Below, one piece after another: positions 10,697 to 23,000 of a DNA stretch of 64,000 nt. Numbering within the stretch: the stretch's first letter is position 1; each line of letters begins with the position of its first letter. Under the pieces are notes generated by a model. It was not told where the DNA came from. It saw only the letters and a list, made by a program, of their open reading frames with translations, and ran no database searches. A program made the position numbers and the translations under genes. The DNA comes from Aplectana chamaeleonis (Eukaryota > Nematoda > Chromadorea > Rhabditida > Cosmocercidae): contig JAPDOI010000063.1 in NCBI GenBank assembly GCA_029168955.1, positions 186,001-250,000 of the forward strand. The letters are read 5' to 3'.

Positions 10697-12568
10697 CCAG
10701 GCTGTTGTCATTCAATAGTCATGACTTTACCCAAATTAGAAGCTGCTTAAGGATACCGCGATGTTGTTAAATTCTCCTTCTTTGATTTCCTCCCATAAAT
10801 CCTACTAAACTTTTTCTTCTTCGTCGGAAGTGGAGTGGAGAGCTGCTGGAACATGTTTACAGCAGTCTCCTGGCCGAAGCACTGGCCCGAAAGAGCAATG
10901 TCTCGACAATTCTGCGATTGGGGTAGGGAATCTTATTGAAGAGCCTCTGAAGTTTGCTTGATCTTTCTATTTGCAACACGTTGAGAAGCGTTTTCATACT
11001 TAAAGAGAGCATTTTCATGCACTTTGCATATTGGGGTGATTGGCTCCAGAGCCTTCAATCGAAATCGCATTAAATGCTATTGGTGATGTTCAGAAGTAAT
11101 GGATTTGCTGATTTTTTAGTACGTTTTTTTACAATATTTTAAACCTCCAGAAATTCCTTCAAAGCGTTTTTATCAATGGAATATGTTGCCATATGGCTAA
11201 CACAACAGGAAATGTTCATCTGCTGATGAAGATTTTTCTCTCCTCCAATGAAGACAAAATAAAGGATTCCCGCGCTGTGTTAATTTTTACACCAAGATTG
11301 ACTCGAGCACAAATTTGGTATGTGCTTCACTTTCTAGCGGAACTTGCAATATAAAATCTTGTGGAGGATGAATAAGGCTACAACATACCACCCTAGCTGA
11401 CATGCTAAGCAAGTCAACAGGCTAGCTGTGCTATACTTTGTGCAACCTTTAAAACTTACATATTTGCATACCTACTAATTTACTGTACCTCCCGTAAGCA
11501 CCGCTGACGCGATGTAAAAATGATTTCGAACTCTACATGTAGGTTTACATTAGACCCCACCTGTATGACCATTGCTGAGTGGGAACAAGCGAGATATAAG
11601 CCACCACCTCGAGTCCAGCCCATTTCGACCCACAACCAGTCATGCCTTTTTCTTGACTTTCGAACACGCTACCTGTTAAGGTTTTCGTTCCTTTGCAATT
11701 CTGTTTTCTCTTCCTGGTTCGCTCTCGCGCTACGACTGCATATCAGGTGAAACACAGGTAGGAGAACACTTGTCCAGCAATTTTTCGCCATCAAAACACA
11801 TATGCTTTTGATCAGCCATAGCTCCGTTTCAAGCAAATTCTGAAAAAAGTTCGGGGATACAGTACCGCTGTTATCCAAGGGAAAGAAGAAAGAAGAGGCG
11901 AAGTTGCCTAAATGGTCGGTTGAAGTGTCTTTCGATCAAAAACGCCTTTAAGTGCTTTACGTTCATTTTTGAAAGCAGCAAAATGTGTTGACTTAGTCAA
12001 TCTAACTATGTATACAGAATAGTTTCCGAAATTTCCAAAGAGAACCCCAATTTGAGATGGAGTTAGTTATGAATTTGTTATATCACAACTTCAAGAATCC
12101 GTTCGATCGAAAGCGACCGTGCGCGATCTCTAGCATTATTAAAAGGAAAATGTGAACCACACCTTAAAAAAATAAAGTTTCTCTTGAGTTTCGCAAAACA
12201 TTTTGCAAAACATTGATTCAATTAGGACATGCTAAACTACCAGATATTGCTAGCATCACGACGAAACTTATAAAAACACACTAAAACATCTCATTTGAAC
12301 GGACGATTTTTCTGGCCTGGACTAGTTTTTCGGTGAACGAGTTTTCGGAGCGCACAACTGGTGAATGTTGGAATCAAACGAAGATGGAGGAAACTAATAT
12401 GCAAAACACTTTCAGTTAGGTCAAGAGGGAAAAATAGCGACCAAGGGTTGAGAATTTTGAAGGACTTGTATATATATGGATTCCGTCGTCCCAGCAAACA
12501 CTTCCACTGAGAATACGAGGACGCAGTGAGTGATATAGATTTCGTATACTTCTGATGCGTTCTTATAA
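10697..12568. other. Intergenic, no gene seen
   Basis: No repeat or exon series is recognised. The composition is AT-rich. Confidence 0.35.
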
Positions 12569-13051
12569 AGGCAGTGTTCACGATAAAAAATGTGTTCCAG
12601 TTTCTACTAGTAATAGGTAGTGGAGGGGCACACTGTAACGTTGACGTCGAAAGAGCGCATGAAAATGAGCCAGAAAAAGCTCCAAAAGAGCCCGGAGTTG
12701 CCGAATCGAGCGCAAGGCAAACCCGAAAAGCACAACACACGCCCACCGACGTGAACAAATGAATGCTTGAGATCGTGAGATGAGCGATGGTTTCCAATCA
12801 TTAGCCCCGTTGGCCCTTCATTCTCAACTTCTCTCTTTACTAAGGTCAGCTCGCATACATCGGCTGCAAAAGACGGAAGTTGCAAGCCTCGGAAAACTCG
12901 TCCACCGTGTTTCATTGCTCAATTTTCAAGGGACCGTAACTCCGTTCCCAGAAGGTCCTTGACGATTTCAGAGACATTGAAATCAGCATGGGGTCGTTTT
13001 CAAGATATTCGAGGAAGCGGAGAAACGATTTTTATCGTGAACACTGCCTTT
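12569..13051 (+). mobile_element. MITE family B copy 2
   Basis: The termini are AAGGCAGTGTTCACGATAAA and TTATCGTGAACACTGCCTTT. The interior is near-identical in order to copies at 7514, 17102, 38251, 45327 and 61918. The recurring open frame is broken in this copy. Confidence 0.85.
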
Positions 13052-14090
13052 AATTCCTTCGTGATTTCAGTCCTACTCAGTAGTTTAGAATCGAATTACT
13101 TGCGAGATATTTAGATAAAATCAGGTTACTTGTGGCTTATCTAAGTTGTTTTCAGGTTATTTGCAGGGTCTTAGGTTTTCAGCAACTTACATGGGCATAA
13201 CCAGGCTACTCGCCACTTTTGAATTTCTCAAGTAACTTATAATGGTCCATCAGTCCTCGAAAATAGGTTTTGACACGGCTATATTTTTTGATGCGCTTCT
13301 ACTCTCATCACAGACGATTAGACGACTCGTGTTCATTCACGTAAAACACAGAACTCTGTGCGCTGTGCGGAGTTTAACCGCATGAATGATCCATAAGCGA
13401 GAGAGCGGCTTAAAAGAAATAGTTGTTCCATAATCCTCGCGAAAAAAACTGAAAAACTGCTAGGGTACGACATGCGTGTCTTGACTTGTGACCAACCAAG
13501 ATAGGCGTGTCCTGCCTTGTGAGCCACAGCGAGTTTCAACGGCCCCTGCCCCAGCAGGCCCGCTCTTGCATACGTCCCCTAATGACAGCTCCAAAACAAT
13601 GGCATCGAGTCACTCTCCGGAAGTCAGCAAATTTTCGACCACTAGGGAGCTATTAGATATCCCCACGGTTCAGAGCGGGAAGAGGGGGCGTGGTTTGGCC
13701 GCGATCCGCAGTGGTGGTGGTTTCTCACCGCAAACCTCGGAGAAGATTGCGTCCTTGGTACGGACCCATGCGGGGTTTTCTTCGCTGTGAACAGCAACAA
13801 TCACGTACCTGGAGAGCCGTACCGAGATTTCTTGCATCATAGGAATGAGTTGAATGTTGCTTTGGGGTGAGTTACTTGTGTTCTTAAAGTAACGTAATTG
13901 TTTCCTGAAAGTAATTTACTTGCGGCATTCAAGTCAATGTTCACGATTATCTTCAATTTTGAGATTATTCGAGAAAAACCTACCAGACGTACACGAAATC
14001 CTTGAGTATCACCCAATTTTATCACATTCTCTTGTTTCTGTTGTGAACTTCGTGACGGAGCATATTTCGCAACGTTTTGCACTTCCTCGG
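13052..14090. other. Intergenic, two repeat-like patches
   Basis: 13090-13260 is rich in short GTTACTT/AAGTAACT words that also occur around 51560-52650. 13480-13800 is GC-richer with a 100-codon open frame that I do not recognise. 13940-14050 resembles 16620-16700. Confidence 0.4.
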
Positions 14091-14242
14091 GGGACAGTGG
14101 CTGTGTACACACCGAGGGAGGAGTTGTTCCGCTTTTGCAGTTAGGACCGTCACTTTATTCAACGCAAGCGGAAAGGTCCCGGGTGGAATTGTAGTAGCGA
14201 AAGGCGGGAAAACTCTCTCGGTGTGTAGAGAGCCCCTGTCCC
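14091..14242. mobile_element. MULE-like MITE, family P copy 1
   Basis: 152 bp, with ends GGGACAGTGGC and GCCCCTGTCCC and inner GTGTACACACCGAGGG answered by its near complement. The 9-bp flanks, CTTCCTCGG and CTTTCTGTT, are only loosely alike (5 or 6 of 9), so the target duplication is decayed. It is related to 32491-32609 and 34713-34867. Confidence 0.75.
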
Positions 14243-15774
14243 CTTTCTGTTGTGGTGTGACGGGACAAGCCAACTGTAAACGTCTTGCTGCGTCACAGAC
14301 GAGAAGAGTGACACAGACCGTCAGACCCCGGCGCTCGACCTGCAGGTCGCCTCCATGTGACAACCATGATTTCCTGAGGGGATGAAAATTATCGTGAACA
14401 CTGCCTTTAAATAAGTCACCCGTGACATGAAGGAAAGTTTCATGAACACTACTCAAAAGGAACACTTAACTTGGTTCAAAACTTCTGAGCACCCGGGAAC
14501 AAAGTGATTCAGCGGATGATCTCAGAATTGGAGATTATCTTGAACGCTCTGCACTACCAGGACCATGTTTGTCAGCACTTTTCGTGATTGCCTTGAGCAG
14601 GTGCTTTTCCTACCGCGTGACGATCGTGTCCTACGAGCAATCGAGCATGTGTAGCGTTCAAAAGTCCAACCTTTTCCCGAACGCCTAATTAATTGTGAGC
14701 AATGTCAAACAGGTGAAGCCAGACATTGTATGGCAAAAGGTACAATAGATTTTCAATGCGGTTGATTCTTCGCCTCGATACGTTGTTTGCGTTGCGCCTA
14801 TCCTGGCCAGATGAGGTCCGGTAATTAGTGGCATGAGGGGGGTCATATGGTCTTCACTGTGTGATTCCACTCATTTTGGGCTGCATCGCGTACAGAGCGA
14901 TCTCCCAGCACTCTTGATTTTTTTTCTGATAAATTAGAATCACAGTCGTTGATTAAAACCCTAATCTTGTGTGCACACGTGACCCCATTCGCCCACTCAG
15001 TTTTCTTGACCTCCTTTGCCAGCTGGTCACTCTCTTGGATTCCTGGCTGCGAACATTGAGGTTTTCCGCATAACACGATTATAAGCAGCTCCCTGGATAG
15101 AGCACAAACTGATTAAGTTTTGTGATCATGTACTTCGCGGGCAAAGTTTCGAAATACGGCTACCTCCACGCCCCTTCTTACTTCTTGCTCAAACTGAACA
15201 AGTTCGTTGCACCTGCCAATGGTCTATACAGTAGTTGAATTAACTTATGGAACAACTCAGTCGTCAGAGCCTCAATCTACTAAACTCCTAACGAGACTCG
15301 CTTTTCAGATGACTCTCAACTCTTTCTGCAGATCTACATTCACAAAATCTGACGCATTCTCCTTCCATGCTCTTCCCTTCTAGAAGCTGGAAAACCATTC
15401 CTTCAGTCGAAATCGGCCGAAAAAATGAGATCAAGTTGGAAATACTTGAGCTATGATTCTGATGGGGGTCGGATCGAGGATACCTGAGTTCTATAGCCTG
15501 TCTTGAATTTGAGCCACCCAGCATCGTTGCCCTATCGCTAACAGCAGCAAACAAATGACTAAAATGATCCTAGCGGTTTTATTGTTGTGAAATAATCCGC
15601 GAAATCTAATACTTCGCGTAAACCAGCTCAAACTGTTTGACGTGCAAATGAGACCTTCCAGGATTGTGATATCATGAGGACGTCGCAGGTTGTACTAGGA
15701 TGCAAAATACGTACGTAGGATGATCGCGAAATTAGCCTATTTTCTCTGCTTATCTTGTGAGTCAATTGTTAAAG
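14243..15774. other. Intergenic, no gene seen
   Basis: It contains one isolated family-B-like terminus (ATCGTGAACACTGCCTTTAA near 14391). Otherwise it has no recognisable features. Confidence 0.35.
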
Positions 15775-16348
15775 GCACTGTTCAGGATAAACTTCGTCCT
15801 TGAGCCTCCAATGAAAAAGATTTGTGTTAGCCCTCAGAAGGAGAACTGTGTTGACAAAACAGATCTGAACTCATTTCCAGAGGCGAAAAATCGGTTTTGA
15901 AGAATATCTTGAAGGGAAAGCCCGGCTTCTTTGGGTCTAGTTGTTGGCATCGACACCGACTTGTCTCTATCTCTGCCACGCTTTGACCTGCGACTTTCAG
16001 CAAATATTTTTATCGAATTAGGCGATGGATTGGAAAGAATTTTACATGAAGAAGATTTCCAGAAGTTTTGGATAACTTAGTGTCAAATCTATTCTCTCTT
16101 TCAATGAATAACCACTGCCGATGATCGCAGGTCAAAGCGTGGCAGTGATAGAGACGTGTCAGTGTTGACGACAACAACTAGACTCAAAGAGGCCGGACTT
16201 GCCCACTGGGGTAATTTTCGAAACCGTTTCTTGTCTCAAGGAAGGCTTTGAGATCCGTTTTCTCAACACTGTTCTGCTTCTGAGGGCTAACACAAATGTT
16301 TTTCATTGGATGCTTAAGGACGAAGTTAATCATGAACCGTGCCTTTGA
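15775..16348. mobile_element. Fold-back element, family C copy 1
   Basis: The ends are AAAGGCACTGTTCAGGATAA and its counterpart near 16325-16348. The body is almost a complete palindrome: GCCACGCTTTGACCTGCGA near 15977 is answered by its complement near 16125, and the TAGTTGTTGGCATCGACACC block by a complement near 16165. Copy 2 is at 27061. Confidence 0.78.
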
Positions 16349-17101
16349 ATGTTTCAGCTGCTCTAAAATACAGAGTGACGTGTGTTACCCCGAGGCAGTG
16401 GTAGCGCTGGAATGTGCTTGTCATTTTTCTTTCTTTGAGCTCTTTTCAGCATAGTAGTACCTAGAATTGCGTTGAAAACTAGCTCTCTCCACAAAATCGG
16501 CATCGGTGATCTTTGGTATCAACAACATCACCTGGAATAAATGCAGTGTTCACGATAATCGTTAATTGTGTCATTATGTGATATATTGATTAAGTGGTCC
16601 CCGGGTAGAACTGAAAAGACGTAGAATTTGAGAAAAATGCACCAGAATTACCCGAAACTCTTGAGTATCACCCGGCCTCTTAAGTATCACAGGAAGTGTT
16701 TGTTGTGACAATGAAATCTTTTGTGTAGCCGTCCTTCGCAACTCTCTACTCTCTATTGCTCCGTTCTTAGGGCCCTAACTAATCCTGTTTTGCACAAAAT
16801 AGTCTTCTATTCTTGATTGACACAATTTTCCACCTGTTACAAGCACCATGAACATGTTCATCCAACCGGACAACTAGTCCATGTTATAGAATAATGTCAC
16901 TGAAATAAGATGTCTTAATGTGTTTCGCGCCGTTTCTTCGCAATTTTGGTAACACTTGGAGGCCAACACCTTGTTTTGTGTGGAGAGCTCGAGAACGAGA
17001 ATCATTGTGATCACTGCCTTCAAAATCAAAATTCATTCGGTGAAAAATAACCTTCGGACAGACCCGCTTGAAATTTTCTGTTCTCGTTGAGTTAAACATT
17101 T
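16349..17101. other. Intergenic with repeat fragments
   Basis: 16542-16560 is a lone family-B-like terminus. 16630-16720 repeats sequence from about 13970-14060 (CTTGAGTATCACCC). No gene was found. Confidence 0.4.
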
Positions 17102-17601
17102 AAGGCAGTCTTCACGATAAAAAAAATGAGGTTAAATGTGTTTCAGTTTCCACGAGAAATGGGTAGTGGAGGGGCACACTGTAACGCTGACATTGAAAGA
17201 ACGCATGTTAAAGAGTTAGGAAAAGCTCCAAAAAAGTTCGAAAATGCCACTTCGAGCGCAAGGAAAACCCCAAAAGCGCAAAACACGCCCACCGACGTGG
17301 ACAAATGAATGCTCGAGATCGTGAGATGAGCGATGATTTCCAATCAAAAGCCCCCTTCTTCCGTTCTTTCTCAACTTCTCTCTTTGCTCAGGTCAGCTCG
17401 CATACATCGGCTGCAAAAGACGGAAGTTACAAGCCTCGGACAACTCGTCCACCATGTTTCCTTAGCTGATTTTTTGTGGGACCATACCTCCGTTCCTTGA
17501 AGTTCTTGTATGATTTAAGAGACATCATTGGAATCAGCATGGTACCGTTTTAAATATAAGCGGGGAAACAGAAAAACGATTTTTTGCGTGAACACTGCCT
17601 T
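17102..17601 (+). mobile_element. MITE family B copy 3
   Basis: It starts AAGGCAGTCTTCACGATAAA and ends GCGTGAACACTGCCT. About 500 bp with the standard family interior. Confidence 0.82.
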
Positions 17602-17664
17602 TAAATGAATGGTTGTTTTCATTGTTCAACTGTATTTATTAACTGAATTTGCAGTCATTTCTGG

Positions 17665-17700
17665 CTTTAAAGGCATCGTACGCGCAGAAACCCGTATATT
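17665..17700. repeat. Isolated terminus of fold-back family D
   Basis: AAAGGCATCGTACGCGCAGA matches the left end of the element at 54020. No partner terminus was found nearby. Confidence 0.5.
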
Positions 17701-17701
17701 G

Positions 17702-18420
17702 TTATTCCAAGTTTCTGTGAATTTTCAATGTTTGCTTATCTATTGCAAGTATTGTGTGCTTCTTGCATTCCTAGAATTCTTCGCATTCATTCTTCTTGCA
17801 TTCTTTTTCGAGAAGTGAATTTCTCGATGCGGAATGCATCAAAACACATGAAAATGGCATCATTGACACAAACGAAAGGTTTACAAATCTTTCTCTGAGC
17901 TCATGAACAATTGTTGGAGGATCTATTTGTCACGTACGCACGCAAAAATGCGTCCGCCCGAGCGATTTAAAATCGCTGGACAAAGCTATGTCAAGTCGCG
18001 GCAGTATCGTTTGCCGCTTCGACTCCAGCTATGAAAGGGGCTTAAGAAATGTTATTGGTCGACATCTAAAGCCAAACTGGGTCGATCTCGACTCGATCCT
18101 TCATCAACGATGTGCTTCTGGGAACAATATTGATAAATTTCGTCTGACGATTATCAGTTCCCTCTGCAATGTTTGGATCGCTTGTTTATTGTTCATGAAA
18201 GAAATGCTATGTTTCATGTTACTAGCACTTTTATATTCAAAGGTAAATACATTTTATGCATAAACTGGTATTAGACAAATTTTTAAACTTCAATTTGCTA
18301 CTGGCCTGTGTCTCGCCACAAGTTCCTGCTCAAATTGAGTTCTCGTTTCGAGACAATAGTTATTGATAGTTTTGGTAACATAGTCCAAACATCGCAGTGG
18401 CAATTGTCTCCCAACTTTGA
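17702..18420. other. Intergenic, no gene seen
   Basis: A 91-codon open frame (17988-18263) ends in a hydrophobic stretch, but I recognise no family. Its start shares words with 31800-31880 (GCTATGAAAGGGGCTT), which points to a repeat. Confidence 0.35.
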
Positions 18421-18888
18421 AGGCAGCATACACGCTCGTTAACGTGGTTGATGTATCTACGGAAATAGAGTGTTATTGCTCAGAATACAATGCCTTCGCA
18501 TTTTGAAGCATCAAAAATGACCCATAATGCCGCTACACGAGTAAGAAGTTGACCCCGCCCTTGTACTTATCCGCTCCCTGTCATTGCGTCCTTCTCAAAA
18601 CAGGGTGCTGGGCCATTCCCACAGTCGCCGATGTACGTGGTTCACATAATTTTATTATTGTACCACCCACAGGCTTCGTCGACGGTCGGAATGGCCCAGC
18701 ACCCCCGTTTTGCATTAAGACGGCAAATACAGGTGCGGAGAAATACGGGGGTTGGGTCAACTTGTTACTCGTGTGGCGGCATTGAGGGTCGTTTTTGACG
18801 CTCCATAATGCGTAGGCTTTGTCTTCTGAGCTATACCATCACGTTTCCTCAGTTATCTCAATCACGTTTACGCGCGCGTATGCTGCCT
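18421..18888. mobile_element. Fold-back MITE, family A copy 2
   Basis: It begins AGGCAGCATACACGCTCG and ends CGCGTATGCTGCCT. 468 bp, almost the length of copy 1 (469). The flanks TGA and CTA do not match, so the target duplication is lost or the ends are altered. Confidence 0.82.
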
Positions 18889-19252
18889 CTAAACACATTT
18901 AAATGCTTTGGCTTGTCTCCATATGTCGCCCTACCCTCCGTTACAATATCCATTTTGATTATTTTTTCTTATTATGAGTCACACTCACTCACTTGACTGA
19001 GGTAAAAAAAAGCTACCCACTCAGCATAGAGCAGGCCATTAACAGAAAACACATTTTTTCAGTCATGACCAGATAACTAACAGAACAGTGAATACGATGT
19101 AAAACAGCGATAACAAGGTTATTGGTTAAAATAGGAAGCTCAGGAATGAAAGGAGTGTTAGAAAAATTGGCATTCGTTCGTCTCATTCTTCCACGAGAGC
19201 CATTATCGATTGGTTCGTCATCGCGATATTTGACGTGAAATCAGTTGCATGT

Positions 19253-19536
19253 ATACTCTGTTTATCTTGAATTGCACAAAACACGGTCCGCCAATAGTCC
19301 TCTAATTGGCCCGCTAGTACCGTAGCGTACGTCCACGACGCGTTCTCGGCAGGCGCAACGGCACAGTGGCACGGTGGGTGGCCGAGTGACGGCATTGACG
19401 AATCGATCGCTCTGCGTATCGGGTGTTCACCCGGGTCTGCCGGGAACGCGTCGTGGACGTACACTACGGTACTAGCGGGCCAATTAGAGGACTATTGGCG
19501 GACCGTGTTTTGTGCAATTTAAGATAAACAGAGTAT
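19253..19536. repeat. Near-perfect palindrome with 100-bp arms
   Basis: The left arm 19253-19352 and right arm 19437-19536 are complementary over about 100 bp (for example CACGACGCGTTCTCGGCAG against CTGCCGGGAACGCGTCGTG), with an 84-bp GC-rich spacer. It lies about 430 bp upstream of the gene 2 acceptor. No short target duplication was evident. Confidence 0.85.
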
Positions 19537-19672
19537 ATAAGGCTAAGGACTGGTCAATCACTGCGCTATGAGAGAACAATTGGGTATGCCATTTGCGAGT
19601 TTTTGCCACCCTCATCTGACTTTATTCTGTCACCACCACATTTGAAGGAGTTCATATTTTTCCGTTTTCGAT

Positions 19673-19792
19673 TTAGGCTGACGCATGGACCAGGCGGATG
19701 GCCGTGCGGGGTTTGCGGCCGCACTCGGGAATGGGGTCTCGATTCGCGCGGGGTGATCTACCGTCGCGGCCCCGTCCATTCATCAGACTAAA
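19673..19792 (+). repeat. GC-rich repeat family K, intact copy
   Basis: It runs from CTGACGCATGGACCAGGCGG to CGTCCATTCATCAGACT. The same order is seen reversed at 20880-20995 and, split by an insertion, at 26511-26940. Confidence 0.65.
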
Positions 19793-19960
19793 ATTATTAC
19801 GCGAACTCTAACGTCTGGTGTATACCGCATAAGGTTTAGGATTCAGCCTGGTTGAGCAATCTCTCTTGAAATCGCATCCGATAACTAAACTTTGTTTGTG
19901 TTTTTATTTTTGTGGTCTCACTGTGGTACCATCGTAAAAAAATCACTGTCACAAAAGGTC

Positions 19961-19970
19961 GGTTTTCCAG
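19961..19970 (+). promoter_or_regulatory. Probable trans-splice acceptor of gene 2
   Basis: GGTTTTCCAG fits the nematode 3' splice consensus and lies 11 nt before the first ATG (19982), with no upstream coding exon. This suggests a spliced-leader site for the receptor mRNA. RNA evidence is lacking. Confidence 0.5.
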
Positions 19971-19981
19971 ATTGTAGTTGT

Positions 19982-20077
19982 ATGGTGAGGTATTATGACA
20001 AAATGAGTTTGCAAAGCACTGCCATACCCACAGAAACATTGGTGCAGGATATTTGCGAAGCGGTGATGATCGGCGTC
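19982..20077 (+). CDS. Gene 2 exon 1
   Basis: I chose 19982 because it is the first ATG after the acceptor-like GGTTTTCCAG; 20003 is in frame. The exon ends at a GTAAGT donor in phase 0. It encodes a short N-terminus and the start of TM1 (EAVMIGV). Confidence 0.75.
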
Positions 20078-23000
20078 GTAAGTTTTTCTGAATAGTGATG
20101 CCGCCGTGTTTGTCACTCGTATCTGGCATACCTGGACTACTTCATGACATAGAAATCCATGCAGGTTTCGCTGGTTGGCTTTGCGTGTAACATGCTGTCA
20201 TTTTTAATCCTCATTCGCCATCGAGAATTCCGAAGCTCTTTCGGCTATATGACTTCGTATATGGCATTTTCCAATTCGGCGATACTTCTCATATTTTTAC
20301 TATGGGCCACACCGTGGACACTGGCGTAAGTAGTTTTTTTTCACTCTTGAAGCATACGTGCTCTCAAAAGTGGTTGAGATATTAACGAAAATAGAATGGT
20401 ATGACAGTTTACAGCGAACACGCATTTTGAAGCGTCAATAATGACCCACAGTGCGGCTACATGAGGAAGAAGTTGGCCCTTCCACTGTATTTTTCTGCTC
20501 CTCTATTTGCCATTCTCTTCCAAAACAGGGATGCTGGGCCATTCCCACCGTCGCCGATGTATGTGGTTCACTTATTGTACTCACTATACCACTAATAAAC
20601 GTCTCCGACAGTGGGAAGGCCCAGCACCCCTGTTTTGGAGGAGGACAGCTGAAGATGCAAAATTTACGTTAAACCTATAGTGGAGTGTGGGCCTAGAGTC
20701 TTTCCACCACGCGAAAAGAAAGACATTGAAACTCTCGCGAAAAATCGAAACAACTGTGCACATTGATAATCCGATATGGAGGTTTCCAACAACTGAATTG
20801 CAGATCAGAAACAAATTTCTCGGTTTGCATCCATTGGAGTGTAGGAGAAAACAGAGGAGCGTAGAGTTCACGTGCTTAATATAGCCTGGTGAATGGACGG
20901 GGCTGCGACGGTAGATCTCCACGCCCGATCGAAACCCGTTGGCCGGTAATGCTACAAACACCGCGCCGCCAGCCGCCTGGTCCATGCGTCAGACTAAATA
21001 TATTACGGAAACCATATGTATGGTTTCTGAAACAATTTTTCGCATTGTCAGTATGAATTTTTCCCACTTCTGCGAGCTCAGTGCTTCCAGAGCTAGAAGA
21101 AGGACTGTACAAATCCCATATTCTACTGCCAAAACTGCATTTCAGCCCTATAAATTCACAGCTCGTACTGTCGCTGCTTATATTTCAGTAAAGAGTGCCA
21201 TAGATCTCCTGTCCTCGCGATTTCAGTCTGTCAGACGAATGGTCTCTGGAATGATCCTTGCTTATTAGTATACTACGAGCGGCAATCATTTGTACTATTC
21301 GTTTCACTCATACTCTGTCATTCAAATGTGATTTTGCAAGCCTTTATTTTGTTTTTTCTTCGAACGTCTGTCTTCTACAGCGTAATGAATTACTATTATT
21401 ATCCAGTCGTCATAAGTACAGAATGTGCAGAGCCGTCTCTAATGTCAGGCCGCGAGTCACCCTTAGGAGTAGTATCGAGCTCGCCTTGCCAAAATGGACG
21501 CTGGATACAATTGGATTCGATGCTCCCTATTTGTGGAAGAGGGTAAAGAACCCCTTTTATGCTTGACCTATTGATATAGGCCAGGCTAGACTTTGAGGGC
21601 GTGAACGAAACCTTACGCGAACTGGAAGAATACGGGTGCACTTCTAGAAAATGGACAAGCAAATTTTTCCGGTCTTAGTTGCCTTAGTGGATCAATTGCC
21701 TTAGTGGATCATCTTGTTGACAAGTCAAATCGTGTGTATTGTTACCCCGTGGCAAACCTGTTGCCCAGCGACATCCGCCTGTTCACAACCCGATGTGTCG
21801 CGTTTAGTTCCAGTTCACATCCTGCAGGCCTGATTCATCTAGATTGGGAACTACATTGCACCGAACACATGCCGTGGTCGGCACACTGATACGCCTAGCA
21901 GTCGGCACACCGACACGCGTCGCTGTCAGCGCATCGGCACGAGTCGAGCCTGGGTCGCCCAGCCTCCACTGGGGTTATCATCTGAAAATTGCGTCGTATA
22001 CTTCACATTTATACAGAGAGGATGTCAAACAAACAATGCACACAATGGAAACGTGGGCGCTAAGATGGTCAATGGTGAACATTTCGAAGGACAAATCATC
22101 AAACGACTTCCTGCCTTCCACTTCTGTGCCCGTATTCACGAAACATTGGGAGCCTCCCAGGAAGGTCCAAAGCCCACCCGCTGTTGGACGAGTTTGCGAT
22201 CTAGGTACCCGGCAGGTAGACAGGAAGGCTACCTGCTACCTGGCTGGTAGACAGGAAGGGTCCTATCCACCTAGCGGGTGGGCGGAGAGAATGGTAGCTG
22301 CCTGCTACGTAGCTCTCGCGTCTCAGAACGTGATCAATATGTTACTGGCAGGCGGCGCGCGCTCTGCCCGTCCACCCGCACAGTCGAGGTCGGGAATGCT
22401 GTGCCCGCCGGAATGCACTGATAGCGGGGTTGAAACACAGAAGTTTTCTACCCGGCGGTCTCCTCTCCGTCTCTGCACGTGGCTACCCATGCCTGGCTCT
22501 GCTCTGACAGGTGGCGGAGAGGAGGCCGCCGCTATTGAAATGTCCACAGAGGAGCCACAAAACTGGTGGCCATACGGCGGGTACGGGAAGGTTGCGCCTC
22601 CTTACTGCGCGCCTGCCGTTTCATGAATACGGCCACAGTGGCGTCGCGAAAATTTGTACGGAGGTATACCGACTCGGGTTGGTACGGGCACGTACTGCAA
22701 AGAAACGAGGGGTCGATGGCCAATATAGAACTACACATGAAATTAGCAGGAATGAAACCACGACGTAAACCGGAGACTCTCTCTCTTGATCAAGGAGAAG
22801 CGGCAAAGGCTGAAGCGCATCCTACAGTGAGGGACATAGTCGATAGGAACAAGTACTTACTCTACCTTGATACTTTGATGATCCATTCAGCTGGCGATCT
22901 TCTCAGCGTGGACCACAACTCTTCAATTCTGCGCGACTTCTGGCCGCTTGCATCCAGCACGACTGACCACGATCCCTGCAATGGTTCGAGATCGAGTCAG

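Noticed and set aside
12291..12797. 168-codon minus-strand frame
   Set aside because: More than 40% of it runs through the left end of a family B MITE and simply reads across the boundary.
21844..22626. 260-codon open frame, the longest in the window
   Set aside because: It lies in a GC-rich repeat-like stretch inside an intron of gene 2. It contains duplicated GGTAGACAGGAAGG words and no domain that I recognise. A weak resemblance of part of it to LINE sequence is not enough for a call.
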